Assembly (NCBI GenBank): GCA_902553315.1
Contig: CACDKN010000006.1
Coordinates: forward strand, 15,757-79,756
Source: AG-339-G14 sp902553315
GTDB lineage: Bacteria; Pseudomonadota; Gammaproteobacteria; Magnimaribacterales; AG-339-G14
DNA: 64,000 nucleotides
Reading direction: 5' to 3'
Part shown: positions 33,947 through 43,278 of the stretch, piece after piece
How the letters are laid out: each line of letters begins with the position of its first letter
Position numbering within the stretch: position 1 is the first letter of the stretch
Notes under the pieces: generated by a model
What the model was told of the DNA's origin: nothing
Databases searched by the model: none
Seen by the model: only the letters and a program-made list of their open reading frames with translations
Program-made: the position numbers and the translations under genes

Positions 33947-35167
33947 TTAAAGACTTTTATAAAGACTTTTAGTTAGATTGTTGGCTGTTTTGTAAAGTTT
34001 TCCAATTCCATGTTGCCTATTATTTACAAAAGCAAATCCGATTTTATTAACTTTGTCTCCAAATCCTGCTGCTCCACCAATTCCAGTGTGGCCAAACATG
34101 GTATTTTCCAATCCGATTGGTGACAGCGGTGCATCCAACATATATCCCAAACCAAACTTATAGGGTCCTTGGAACAATACCTTATCGGGCCCAGTAGAAA
34201 ACTCCGTAGTCGCAAGATCAATCGTCTCTTGCTTAAGTAAACTTTTTCCATCGCGAGAGCCTCCATTCGACAGGATGCTGAAAAATTTTGCCACTCCTCT
34301 TGCTGTGCCGTGTCCATTGGCTGCGGGAATTTCCGCTTTTCGCCATTGGGGTGTATTTGGGAACGCGGTAACGTTTTGCACTTTTTGATCTTCGGTGCGG
34401 AGAATCTCGATGAAAGCTTTTCTATATTCCGTGCTAGATAAAGTATCGCCTATCATTCTTATTCGACTTGGCAACAGCCATCTTGGTATTCTTCTGAAGA
34501 AATTTATTACGTTTATCGGAGCTTCTTGCATAATTAAATCAGCGCAGCGCTCAAAGTCACTTTCTTGTAATCCGATCTTAAAATCAACATCAAAAACATC
34601 TGCAATTTCTTCTTTGAAAAAAGTACCGACAGATCTACCATCCACCCTTCTAATGATTTCGCCAAGCAAAAATCCAAAAGTCATAGCGTGATATCCTTGC
34701 GCGGTTCCAGGTTTATGAAAAGGTTCTTGTTTGGCTAATTGGTTTACAATCAAATCCCAATCTTCCCAACATTCATAAGGCAAAGGTTCCTGAAACCCAA
34801 ACATGCCGGCACGATGAGAAAAAAAATCTTTAATAGTTGTATCGCCTTTTGACTTGCAGTCGTATTCCGGCCAATACCTTATGACTCTATCTCCTAAATT
34901 GATCTTTTCGTCTTCCAACAATTTCAATGCGCAAGTAGCAGTCATGGCTTTCGTTACAGAAAAAACATTCGCAATTGTGTTTTCATCCCATGATTCAGTA
35001 TGTTCTTGATCTTTAAAACCGCCCCACATGTCAACCACCACCTCATTTTCTATTTCAAGGCATAGAGACCCACCATCATCAAACCCTGATTTTATTGAAG
35101 CGGAAAAAATATCTGCCAATTTTGAAAATTTTGGATCGCAATGTCCTTCTACTTTAGGTGCTGTCAT
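33947..35167 (-). CDS. Beta-lactamase-fold serine hydrolase (EstB-like)
   Basis: 406 residues, no signal peptide. SxxK motif SVTK (Ser70-Lys73) in ANVFSVTKAMTATCAL, then GYHAMTFGFLLGEIIRR (Tyr159 as the YxN/YxM base) and FGHTGIGGAAGFGDK (HTG in place of KTG). VDMWGGFKDQEH at 45-56 is characteristic of cytoplasmic EstB/LACTB-like esterases. It shares the fold but little sequence with the product of 21570-22820. Overlaps the upstream alpha/beta hydrolase gene by 14 nt; the pair may act on related esters. Confidence 0.87.
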   Translation of the reverse strand: MTAPKVEGHCDPKFSKLADIFSASIKSGFDDGGSLCLEIENEVVVDMWGGFKDQEHTESWDENTIANVFSVTKAMTATCALKLLEDEKINLGDRVIRYWPEYDCKSKGDTTIKDFFSHRAGMFGFQEPLPYECWEDWDLIVNQLAKQEPFHKPGTAQGYHAMTFGFLLGEIIRRVDGRSVGTFFKEEIADVFDVDFKIGLQESDFERCADLIMQEAPINVINFFRRIPRWLLPSRIRMIGDTLSSTEYRKAFIEILRTEDQKVQNVTAFPNTPQWRKAEIPAANGHGTARGVAKFFSILSNGGSRDGKSLLKQETIDLATTEFSTGPDKVLFQGPYKFGLGYMLDAPLSPIGLENTMFGHTGIGGAAGFGDKVNKIGFAFVNNRQHGIGKLYKTANNLTKSLYKSL

Positions 35168-36044
35168 TTGTTAATACAGTTTTTGTTAATTCGATAAATT
35201 CTTGAGGCATGTCTAAAAATAAATGATGCATAGCGCCGTCTAAGCGGTGCACTTTATTTTCTTCAAGATTTCCAACATATTTCATGTACTCTAATACATC
35301 CGGCGTAAAAAGTTGACTAGAACCTCCATAGATAAGTTCCAGATCTACTGAAACATTCATAAAGATTTCATGCAAATCATTGTATTGATAAGTTTTTGGA
35401 ATTAAAGGATCTGATTTTAAAACCCATCCCTCAGTAGTTTCTTTATAAGAATTTTTAGCCACGTGTCTGAGAACATAATCTTTGGCACAAGGTTGAGGCG
35501 GCATTAATCTAAATCTAGAAATTGCTGATTCTAAATCTTCAGAATGAACGGCAAATCTTGATGAAGGTCTTCTTGAACTCATCAAGGCCGCTTTTTCAGG
35601 AGGCATTACAATGATGGAATCTAATAAAATAAGTTTCGTAAATAGATTAGGAAACAAAGAAGTGGAGTAAATTGAAACAGCCCCGCCCATGCTATGTGCG
35701 AGACATTTTGCTGAATCCCAGCCCATTTCGTTGATAACGCCTTTTACTTCTTTACTGTAAATTTCTTGAGAGTAAAAATCTCTTTTTTCACTATCTCCCA
35801 TGCCGCTAAAATCAAGGGCTACAACGCAGTAGTCTTCTATAAAAGCCGGCGCAATATGAGCCCACCAAAGACTGTGGGCATTGAATCCGTGAAGCAAAAC
35901 TAAGCCTGGAAGAGAAGTGTCTCCCCAAACATTAAAGTTAATTTTTGCCCCTTCTACTTCAACAGATTTATTCTGTGGTTCTATTTCAATGTATTCTTTG
36001 AACCATTCTGGGAATTCGTTCAATGGATTTTTACCGATTAACAT
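35154..36044 (-). CDS. Alpha/beta hydrolase
   Basis: 296 residues. LLHGFNAHSLWW forms the oxyanion region, the nucleophile elbow is AHSMGG (Ser118), the acid lies in LIYGGSSQLFTPD and the His in LDGAMHHLFLDMP. Typical of soluble esterases or C-C hydrolases. No export signal. First gene of the run leading to the TSUP permease and only 5 nt after gspN, so it could be read through from the T2SS operon. The substrate is unknown. Confidence 0.88.
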   Translation of the reverse strand: MLIGKNPLNEFPEWFKEYIEIEPQNKSVEVEGAKINFNVWGDTSLPGLVLLHGFNAHSLWWAHIAPAFIEDYCVVALDFSGMGDSEKRDFYSQEIYSKEVKGVINEMGWDSAKCLAHSMGGAVSIYSTSLFPNLFTKLILLDSIIVMPPEKAALMSSRRPSSRFAVHSEDLESAISRFRLMPPQPCAKDYVLRHVAKNSYKETTEGWVLKSDPLIPKTYQYNDLHEIFMNVSVDLELIYGGSSQLFTPDVLEYMKYVGNLEENKVHRLDGAMHHLFLDMPQEFIELTKTVLTNDST

Positions 36045-36049
36045 TTTTA

Positions 36050-36769
36050 TTATTCATAAAACAATTCATACATATTTCCCTTAATTTTTACGTCGGGATT
36101 TTCAGAAATATTGCCTTTAAATATTTTCGAAAGCCTAGAAAATATATTTTTTGAATTAGCAGAAAGATTATAATTCAATTCATTATCTATATAAAAAAAA
36201 CCTGAAAGGAAATTTTTATCAGGGTAGCTTTCAAATTCACCATAAAGTTTAGCTTCTCTGCATTCTAGTTCCGCTACCAAGCTACTGTCGGATTGAATGT
36301 TTAATGGGCTTTTTCTTAAAATTGTTGCGCTTGTTTTGCCTGAAGCTTCATAACAACCATTCAAGTCAAATGTTAGATTAATTTTTTCGCCGTTTATTTT
36401 AGACAAAGTTGGTAAATTTTTTATAAATCTTCTTGAGCCTATCTCAAAATCTAAGTCATACATTTCAAATTTTTTAGTGAAAAGATAATCAACTAATTTT
36501 AGTTTTCCAGATATTTCGACTTGAGAATCAATTAAATTGAATTCAAGGCTTCTAAGATCCATTTCCGTAATCAAATCTCCGAGTTTCTCATTAGCAAAAG
36601 TTAAGTTTGATATTTTTCCAGACCAAATGGTCCCACTTACATCTGAATAAGTTATTTGTGGGAAATAATTTGTCAAAAGAGGTTGAATTGTTCTTAGAGG
36701 CAAATTAATTAAGATTATGCTGAAAGTGACAACAATCACTACGAAAAATAAATAAATAAAAGTTTTCAC
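36050..36769 (-). CDS. gspN: Type II secretion system protein N
   Basis: 239 residues with one N-terminal membrane span (about 4-24) and a periplasmic beta-rich domain. LRTIQPLLTNYFPQITYSDV followed by SGTIWSGKISNL is the usual GspN opening. GspN is an accessory inner-membrane component of some T2SS. GTG start, one nucleotide after the gspM stop. Its position at the end of the C-to-M order supports the call more than sequence alone. Confidence 0.78.
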   Translation of the reverse strand: MKTFIYLFFVVIVVTFSIILINLPLRTIQPLLTNYFPQITYSDVSGTIWSGKISNLTFANEKLGDLITEMDLRSLEFNLIDSQVEISGKLKLVDYLFTKKFEMYDLDFEIGSRRFIKNLPTLSKINGEKINLTFDLNGCYEASGKTSATILRKSPLNIQSDSSLVAELECREAKLYGEFESYPDKNFLSGFFYIDNELNYNLSANSKNIFSRLSKIFKGNISENPDVKIKGNMYELFYE

Positions 36770-36770
36770 T

Positions 36771-37223
36771 TTAATCTGAAACTAAAATTATTTGAGCTGA
36801 GATAAAATCCTTTGAGCCTTTTCTTAAGTTAAGCTGGTCAATGTCTATGCCGTTTTTACTGATAGAAATTATCCAATTGTATAAATCCAAAAATTTTACT
36901 TGATTGATTAATACAGAGATATTTCCATCTGGTAGAGGTTGTGTCCTATCAATAATCACATCAAAACTTTTTGAAGATTCGTTTAGAAATGAACTTAAGT
37001 TGCCTGAAAAAATTTTTCTATTTTCTTGAATATCCATTGGAATAGAATTTAGAAATTCAATTCTGGATATGACATTAGATTTTTCGTTTGCATAGAAACT
37101 AGCTTGTCTATCTAGAAACCAATTAAATTTTAATATGACGTAAAAAAAGACAGCAATCGTAAACCCTGCAAAAAAGAATTGGTAAATATTTGGTATTTTT
37201 GAAAGGTTAAAATTGCTGAACAT
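36771..37223 (-). CDS. gspM: Type II secretion system protein M
   Basis: About 150 residues: a short cytoplasmic start, one membrane span (around 17-35) and a small ferredoxin-like periplasmic domain (ISVLINQVKFLDLYNWIISI). GspM binds GspL and supports the assembly platform. Weak conservation is normal for GspM; identity rests on size, topology and position after gspL. A GTG at 37232 is possible, but ATG at 37223 has an AGGTGA ribosome site at good spacing. Overlaps gspL by 17 nt. Confidence 0.8.
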   Translation of the reverse strand: MFSNFNLSKIPNIYQFFFAGFTIAVFFYVILKFNWFLDRQASFYANEKSNVISRIEFLNSIPMDIQENRKIFSGNLSSFLNESSKSFDVIIDRTQPLPDGNISVLINQVKFLDLYNWIISISKNGIDIDQLNLRKGSKDFISAQIILVSD

Positions 37224-38346
37224 ATATTTCACCTAAAATTTTATTATTTAATCTTCTCGATGCTCCCGCTCGACTTTCTACTCCCATAGAACTTATTAAG
37301 TTAATAAGATTTTCTATTTCTGCATACGAAGAAGTTTCAACTTCAAGATTAAAATTATCTCTATCAAATTTAATCGATACCAAATTAATGTCCTCTGACA
37401 GAGTAATGCTCTCAGAAATAATTCCAATTTTTCTCAGTTGGTCGGCAGATGTTGATTCGATATTGATCAAACTATTCACTTGTCTAATTAGATCCGATTT
37501 AATTTCTTGATTCGGAAATTTCTGTTTAAACGAGGCTAAAAGCTCTTCCTCTAGATAGCTATTTGAAATAATCAAAGAGAAAACTTGAATTAAGTTAGAA
37601 AAAATAAAAATAGAAATTACTGCAGTAGCAGAATAAAAATAAAAACTAAATTTATTAAATATCTTTGACCATAAGATCTTTGGTTCGTATTCGTTTACAA
37701 GAAAGTTATTTGTAGCCGTTGTCCAATTAATATTCAAATCAGAAAATATGTCAGATTCTTTTTTGAATACCTTTGGATTCAAAATATCAAATTTTGAAAC
37801 ATCAAATTTTGAATTTTCATCTAAATAGCAATCTATCGTGTCGAAGTTTTCTTTATTTTGTATGTCTACTAAAAAGTTTTCTAACTGATGAATATTGGTG
37901 TTGAAATTATAGTTTTCTGAAATTGTGAGAATAACGCTCTCTCCAAATATGAAAACTGATGGATTGGTGATCTCAATGTTCTCAAACGATTTTAAAGAAG
38001 ATAAATTTAAATGCTCAAATTTCGTTATAAAACTTTCTAAGTTATGCTTTGAAATACAGACAATATTTTTGCCATTTTTATTTAGATTCCAAACGAAAGA
38101 ATTAACATTATCTAAAAGCTTTTCTTCCAATAAAACGGGCGCGGCTTTTGATATATTTCTTTTTGAAGTATCGGGTAGATTAATTTTAAACGAATTAAAT
38201 TTATCAGAAATTAGATACAGACTTTTTTTAAAATCTTCATATTTTTTAGAGTCAAAATCTTCAAGGAGATTTAACTTGCCATCAAAAATATAATAGAGAA
38301 AACGGTCTTGCTCCTCTAAATAGAAAATTACTATTTCAGGACTCAC
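37207..38346 (-). CDS. gspL: Type II secretion system protein L
   Basis: 379 residues. The cytoplasmic actin-like domain (about 1-225) is followed by a single membrane span (about 230-258) and a small periplasmic ferredoxin-like domain. GspL links the ATPase GspE to the inner-membrane platform. Sequence is divergent; the call rests on topology, length and the position between gspK and gspM. GTG start overlapping the gspK stop (GTGA). Confidence 0.82.
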   Translation of the reverse strand: MSPEIVIFYLEEQDRFLYYIFDGKLNLLEDFDSKKYEDFKKSLYLISDKFNSFKINLPDTSKRNISKAAPVLLEEKLLDNVNSFVWNLNKNGKNIVCISKHNLESFITKFEHLNLSSLKSFENIEITNPSVFIFGESVILTISENYNFNTNIHQLENFLVDIQNKENFDTIDCYLDENSKFDVSKFDILNPKVFKKESDIFSDLNINWTTATNNFLVNEYEPKILWSKIFNKFSFYFYSATAVISIFIFSNLIQVFSLIISNSYLEEELLASFKQKFPNQEIKSDLIRQVNSLINIESTSADQLRKIGIISESITLSEDINLVSIKFDRDNFNLEVETSSYAEIENLINLISSMGVESRAGASRRLNNKILGEIYVQQF

Positions 38347-39332
38347 AACTCTTCACCCTTTTTTCTAGATACAACACTTAAATTTATTCCATCATCAATT
38401 ATTTCACTACGCATTATAAAGCTGAACTCATCGTAAGTAATTTTTGTTTTTAATAAAAAAACATCTGATTCAGTGGATAAAATTTTCCTCGAATAACTAG
38501 AGTTTATCTTCTGGTTAACAATCTCTTGGTTTAAAAATTGGTCTATTTTCTCGTACCCGCCTAGAGGAATCTCCTTTATGATCATTTCGGCTTCAAACGT
38601 TGAAAGTTCATTGTTGCTTAAAGCTATCAATAAATTGGGCTTACCAACGTTCATACTATTTATATTGATGGTGCTTATTGTCTTAGGCAGAGCGCAAATG
38701 TATGGTTTGATTAAATTAAAAATTTCTTCGGTAACACCTCTTATTTTCCTCAGTTCAGCAACGTTAGTTAAATCTGAACTTGGGGTAAGAAAGTTTTTTT
38801 CTAAACGTTGATAGTAATCATCTTCAGCACCATCAAATTTATCAGGGAAATTGTCTAGATCAACCCAATCTATTAGAGACGATGAAATTTCTGAAATCGT
38901 TATTTCTGCAATGTTAAAACTTTTCAATAGATTTTTAAAAATATTTAGCGCGTCTTGATCAATGGTTTTTGATTGAGATAAATAATCATTTGTTACCAAT
39001 AAATTCAAATTAAAGCAGAAGCTCATATCTTTTATTCTGGCATCAAGCGAGCCTCTATCTAAAGGAAAGTTAATCGGGCTAGAATTATCTGAGCTTGTCA
39101 CCAATAACTTTTTTCTATTTGCCTCATCGTTCAAATAATTAAGCGCAAATGATTCAAGACTTAAAATAGTGATTAAACTTGATTGCTCAGAAACGTATCT
39201 TTTTTGATCTTCGGAAGTATTAATTATTAAAGAAAACAATCCATAACCTACTATAGAAATAATACTGGTAATGAATAACACCATTAACAGAGCAACTCCA
39301 TTTTGAGAGGAAAAAAATATTCTTTTAATCAT
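38343..39332 (-). CDS. gspK: Type II secretion minor pseudopilin K
   Basis: 329 residues. Prepilin-type start NGVALLMVLFITSIISIVGY (cleavage after Gly13 or so) and the large alpha domain typical of GspK: LIDWVDLDNFPDKFDGAEDD, LTNVAELRKIRGVTEEIF and the TININSMN turn. GspK caps the pseudopilus tip with GspI and GspJ. ATG at 39332 is used (TTG one codon earlier is also in frame); overlaps gspJ by 8 nt. Confidence 0.92.
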   Translation of the reverse strand: MIKRIFFSSQNGVALLMVLFITSIISIVGYGLFSLIINTSEDQKRYVSEQSSLITILSLESFALNYLNDEANRKKLLVTSSDNSSPINFPLDRGSLDARIKDMSFCFNLNLLVTNDYLSQSKTIDQDALNIFKNLLKSFNIAEITISEISSSLIDWVDLDNFPDKFDGAEDDYYQRLEKNFLTPSSDLTNVAELRKIRGVTEEIFNLIKPYICALPKTISTININSMNVGKPNLLIALSNNELSTFEAEMIIKEIPLGGYEKIDQFLNQEIVNQKINSSYSRKILSTESDVFLLKTKITYDEFSFIMRSEIIDDGINLSVVSRKKGEEL

Positions 39333-39903
39333 CAACTAAAAAAATCTTTTGAAAAACATCGTCTTTAAATTGCAAGGTTATCTCAAGAAATTTTGGTAAG
39401 TTTAAACTTTCATCAATTGGCCAAAAATTATAATTTCTTTCTTTGAATGCAATGACATTTACCGAATCTACCTCAACTAGAAGTGTAATGGGGCTGGTAT
39501 TGTATTCTGACAATAAACTATCCGTAGAATATCTTTCAATTCTCCCATCTTCTAGAACGTATTTAATTCTTTGATACACTCCAGTTTCCTGAACTCCTTC
39601 GCTTTCAGAATGTCTTGTAAACTCTAAGAAAGGCTCTCCTTCAAGCCAATCATTCTGCGCAAAAAATGATGACCTATAATTAGTATTAGTATTTTTTAAT
39701 GGCTTATTAATAGAATGAATCAAATCATCTTTGATAATTTCAGAAGTATTTATTAACCTTCTTAACTTGTTAGTTTCTTCCGAAACTAACAAAGAACTGT
39801 TAACCGATATATTTGTAAAAGATAAAATTAAGAGGCTCATCAAACTGAAAATTGACAAGACCACAAGTATCTCGATTAAGCTATACCCTTTGTTTAAATT
39901 CAT
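39325..39903 (-). CDS. gspJ: Type II secretion minor pseudopilin J
   Basis: 192 residues. Prepilin motif KGYSLIEILVVLSIFSLM (cleavage after Gly6, Glu at +5) and the GspJ pattern FFAQNDWLEGEPFLEFTRH, RIKYVLEDGRIER. Part of the pseudopilus tip complex. ATG overlaps the gspI stop (ATGA). Confidence 0.93.
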   Translation of the reverse strand: MNLNKGYSLIEILVVLSIFSLMSLLILSFTNISVNSSLLVSEETNKLRRLINTSEIIKDDLIHSINKPLKNTNTNYRSSFFAQNDWLEGEPFLEFTRHSESEGVQETGVYQRIKYVLEDGRIERYSTDSLLSEYNTSPITLLVEVDSVNVIAFKERNYNFWPIDESLNLPKFLEITLQFKDDVFQKIFLVDD

Positions 39904-40250
39904 TTGACAGCTTTGTATATTTCTAAACTTACTATTTTTTTAGTTGCTGGATTCTCAGCAGTTAAATTGATATTAAGTGAATTAAGATTTTTATTTAAAC
40001 TGATAGCCCTCTTCCAAATTATTCGCTTACCCATCATATTGACTTCTCCAGAAGTTTGATTGTTGGTCAGAAAACTTTGATCTAAATAAGATTTCAACAG
40101 TAAATTTTCAGCAACTGTTCGAAGATAAAAATCGCTTTGCAGTTCAATAGAGTTTTTTGTAGAAAAATTGAGACTGCTTATACCCGCCGTGGTAACTAGA
40201 GCTAAAATGAGCAAAGCTATAAGTAACTCTACTAGCGTAAAGCCTTTCAT
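39900..40250 (-). CDS. gspI: Type II secretion minor pseudopilin I
   Basis: 116 residues. Prepilin motif MKGFTLVELLIALLILALVT (cleavage after Gly3). Short C-terminal domain with VAENLLLKSYLDQS and GKRIIWKRAI, typical of GspI. It follows gspG by 5 nt; the gspH gene normally between G and I is not here. Confidence 0.92.
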   Translation of the reverse strand: MKGFTLVELLIALLILALVTTAGISSLNFSTKNSIELQSDFYLRTVAENLLLKSYLDQSFLTNNQTSGEVNMMGKRIIWKRAISLNKNLNSLNINLTAENPATKKIVSLEIYKAVK

Positions 40251-40255
40251 TACGT

Positions 40256-40699
40256 TTAGTCCCAGTTTGTAATGTCAGAATCCAAACCTTCTCCCCCAAT
40301 AATGCCATCGGCTCCAAAGGAAAAAAGATCAAATGATCCATTTTTACCCGGTCGTTTGTACTGATAAGGATTTCCCCAAGGATCTGCTTCGAGTCTCTTT
40401 ATATATCCACCTTGGCGATATCTATCTTTGAAGCGGTGATTTTCAGGGGTAGATATTAAGGCCTCTAAACCCTCTCTTTGAGTTGGATAGGAATACATAT
40501 CTAAACGATATAATTCTAATGCTTGCTCCATGATTCTTATGTCTGCGGTCGCTTTATCGACTCTAGCCCTATCTTGGCTTGGCAAAACATTTATTGCGAC
40601 TACTGCGGTTAAAAGACCGATGATCATGAGTACTACCAAGATTTCAATCAGGCTAAATCCTTTCTCGATTAAAACTTTAAGATTCTTAATTTTTTTCAT
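40256..40699 (-). CDS. gspG: Type II secretion major pseudopilin G
   Basis: 147 residues. Prepilin motif KGFSLIEILVVLMIIGLLTA, then the very conserved ALELYRLDMYSYPTQREGLE, PWGNPYQYKRPG and FDLFSFGADG (calcium-site region). It forms the body of the pseudopilus that pushes folded substrates through the secretin. Cleaved by the prepilin peptidase encoded at 46.1 kb. ATGA overlap with gspF. Confidence 0.97.
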   Translation of the reverse strand: MKKIKNLKVLIEKGFSLIEILVVLMIIGLLTAVVAINVLPSQDRARVDKATADIRIMEQALELYRLDMYSYPTQREGLEALISTPENHRFKDRYRQGGYIKRLEADPWGNPYQYKRPGKNGSFDLFSFGADGIIGGEGLDSDITNWD

Positions 40700-41904
40700 A
40701 ACGACGAAGAAAGCGTATTCAATTGAACTAAAGGTAACAAAATAGCTAATACAATTAAAGCAACAAATAGACCCAAAAATATTACCACCATTGGCTCCAG
40801 CATATTCATTGCAATTTTTGTTGACGATTCGAAACGTGATTCGAGATACTCAGACACTTTTTCAAGCATTTCTTCTAACTTGCCACTCTTTTCTCCGTTA
40901 TCAATCATGTGAATAACCATTGGAGGAATTTCTGTTATTGAAGTCAAAGAGCTTGTAATGGATTCTCCTTCCTTAACTTTATCAGAAATCTTTTTTAGTT
41001 GATCTTTCAAATACAAATTTGAAATGGTTTCAGCAGAAATTTCTAAAGCATTTATTATTGAGACTCCACCACTTCTCAACATACTAAGCGAACTGGTATA
41101 CCTAGAAAGATCGGCATCTAATAAAAAGTTTTTAATAATAGGTATTTTTAAAAAAAATTTGTCTGAGCTTCTTTTGATTTTTTTTAGTCCATAAATTCTA
41201 GATAAAATTACTAAACCAAAGCCAATTAAAACGAGGAATGAGTAAAAAATATAGCTCGAAAGCGCATTTGATAGTGCAATGAAAATTTTAGTTATCAAAG
41301 GTAATTCTTGATTTAGTCCTGAAAATTGGGAGACAACTCCGGGCACAACAAAAACCATCAAAAGACCAATCACACCAATTGAAACTAAAAATAAAATTAT
41401 TGGATATGTTAAAGCTCCAAGAATTTCTTGAGACATTTTTGCTCTGCCCTCTAAAAAATCTGAAGTCTTATTCAATATGTACCCTAACTCTCCTGAAGTT
41501 TCTCCAGCCTTAACCAGAGAACAAAAAAGATTGTCAAATACTTTGGGATGTTCACTTAAGGATTCAGACAATTTAAATCCAGATTTCACCTTACTAGAAA
41601 CTTGTTTTATAACATTTGAAAAGTTGGCAGACCCTGTTTGTAAGGCCACCGAATCCAAAGATTGATCAATCGGCATGCCACTATTAATTAAGGTAGACAG
41701 CTGTCTAGAAAAAAGAGAAAGCTGCGAAAGACTTATCGAATTAAAAAAGGGAAGATGAAAAAATTTTTTAGTTTCTTTTACTTTTAAAGGTATTAATTTT
41801 CTATTTTTAAGCTCATTTTTTGCTTCTTCGACGGAATCGGCAATTAAGTATCCTGATTCAGATTCGCCCGAATTGTCTAAAGCGTCATAAGAAAAATTTG
41901 CCAT
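40696..41904 (-). CDS. gspF: Type II secretion inner-membrane platform protein F
   Basis: 402 residues. Two repeated helical GspF domains (LSLFSRQLSTLINSGMPIDQ and LSRYTSSLSMLRSGGVSIIN) with three membrane spans, and EPMVVIFLGLFVALIVLAI at the C-terminus. It forms the membrane base that meets GspE. It starts 3 nt after gspE. Confidence 0.95.
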   Translation of the reverse strand: MANFSYDALDNSGESESGYLIADSVEEAKNELKNRKLIPLKVKETKKFFHLPFFNSISLSQLSLFSRQLSTLINSGMPIDQSLDSVALQTGSANFSNVIKQVSSKVKSGFKLSESLSEHPKVFDNLFCSLVKAGETSGELGYILNKTSDFLEGRAKMSQEILGALTYPIILFLVSIGVIGLLMVFVVPGVVSQFSGLNQELPLITKIFIALSNALSSYIFYSFLVLIGFGLVILSRIYGLKKIKRSSDKFFLKIPIIKNFLLDADLSRYTSSLSMLRSGGVSIINALEISAETISNLYLKDQLKKISDKVKEGESITSSLTSITEIPPMVIHMIDNGEKSGKLEEMLEKVSEYLESRFESSTKIAMNMLEPMVVIFLGLFVALIVLAILLPLVQLNTLSSSL

Positions 41905-41907
41905 TGT

Positions 41908-43278
41908 CTATTCGCTTTCCTTTAGCACCCTTTTTAGCTCAACTTCGCTCGTTATTCCTTTTTCAACTTTTTTCAATCCATCTTGATAAATGGAATCAAA
42001 TTTTTTATTGGATATTTTTTTTATTTCATTTTCACTTTTATTCTCATGAATCAAATTCTTAATTTCGTCATCAACTACCAAAGATTCATAAATACCTGTT
42101 CTTCCTGAAAATTCATTTTTTTCGTCTAACTTTCTAACCAACCTTTGTGCAATTACCAGCTTTAAAGTGCTAGCAAGTAAATATGGTTCGACTCCCATGT
42201 CATACAATCGTGTAATTGCACCTACTGCATCATTGGTATGAACAGTAGATAAAACCAAGTGTCCAGTAAGACTTGCTTGAATGGCGGTTTCTGCAGTTTC
42301 TTTATCTCTAATCTCTCCGACCATAACCACGTCAGGGTCTTGTCTTAAAATTGCTCTTAATCCTTTAGAAAAAGACATGCCTACTTTTTGATTTACTTGT
42401 GTTTGCCCAATGCCATTCAGAGCATATTCTATGGGGTCTTCAACTGTAAGGATATTTCTTGTGTTGTCATTTAAATAACTCAAACCTGAATACAATGTTG
42501 TTGTTTTTCCCGAGCCGGTTGGCCCAGTTACCAAAATAATTCCACTAGTATTTTTTAGTTGATCCAAATAATTTTGCATGATTTGATCATTCATCCCTAA
42601 TTCTTTTAAATCTAAGCTTGCTTCTGCTTTATCTAGTAATCTCAAAACAATTCTTTCGCCATAACTTGAGGGCAAAGTTGATACTCTTATATCAACCCAC
42701 TTCTCTCCAAGTTTTAGAGACATTCTTCCGTCTTGAGGCACCCTTCTCTCGGCGATATCAAGATTGGACATAATTTTAATTCGAGCATTTAAAAGAGAGG
42801 AAACTCTAGAACTAGGTTTTAATTTTTCTTTCAATATCCCATCAACTCTAAATCTAATCGATAAGTATTCTTCGTATGGCTCTATGTGAATATCTGAAGC
42901 TCCATCTTTGATAGCCTCAGCGAGAACCGCATTAATAAGTTTAATTACGGGCGCTTCGTTACTGTCGTCTAATAAATCCTCTGTTTTAGGTAAATCTGAG
43001 GCAAGCGTGTCTAAATCAATACTCTCGTCAACGCCCTGAACTAAATCTGATGAATTAGATGAATTTTCAGTAAAAATATCCGAAAGTTTTTTATTGAAAT
43101 CGCTAAACTCAAGCTTACTCAATACAAATGAATCATCATATTTTTTTTGTATATAGGCGATTAAACTTAGTTCGGCGTCCTCGGTATAAAAAAGAACCGA
43201 AGACTCTTTATTTTTACTGAGAATAATATGATGATCTTTAGAATAGTTATAATCTAAAAAAGTTTCTTCATTCTTCAT
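41908..43278 (-). CDS. gspE: Type II secretion ATPase E, lacking the zinc (tetracysteine) module
   Basis: 456 residues, shorter than the usual 490-510. Walker A GPTGSGKTT (252-260), Asp box TVEDPIEYAL, Walker B VVMVGEIRD (318-326) and His box TGHLVLSTVHTNDA are intact. The tetracysteine CxxC(n)CxxC insertion that normally lies between RLVRKL and GRTGIYE is gone: these motifs (379-384 and 392-398) are only seven residues apart and the protein has no cysteine at all. It powers pseudopilus assembly at the inner membrane. Overlaps gspD by 11 nt. Confidence 0.95.
   Translation of the reverse strand: MKNEETFLDYNYSKDHHIILSKNKESSVLFYTEDAELSLIAYIQKKYDDSFVLSKLEFSDFNKKLSDIFTENSSNSSDLVQGVDESIDLDTLASDLPKTEDLLDDSNEAPVIKLINAVLAEAIKDGASDIHIEPYEEYLSIRFRVDGILKEKLKPSSRVSSLLNARIKIMSNLDIAERRVPQDGRMSLKLGEKWVDIRVSTLPSSYGERIVLRLLDKAEASLDLKELGMNDQIMQNYLDQLKNTSGIILVTGPTGSGKTTTLYSGLSYLNDNTRNILTVEDPIEYALNGIGQTQVNQKVGMSFSKGLRAILRQDPDVVMVGEIRDKETAETAIQASLTGHLVLSTVHTNDAVGAITRLYDMGVEPYLLASTLKLVIAQRLVRKLDEKNEFSGRTGIYESLVVDDEIKNLIHENKSENEIKKISNKKFDSIYQDGLKKVEKGITSEVELKRVLKESE

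Noticed and set aside
40144..40341. Open frame between gspG and gspI that could be gspH
   Set aside because: It overlaps both real genes, has no prepilin motif and reads as an out-of-frame shadow.
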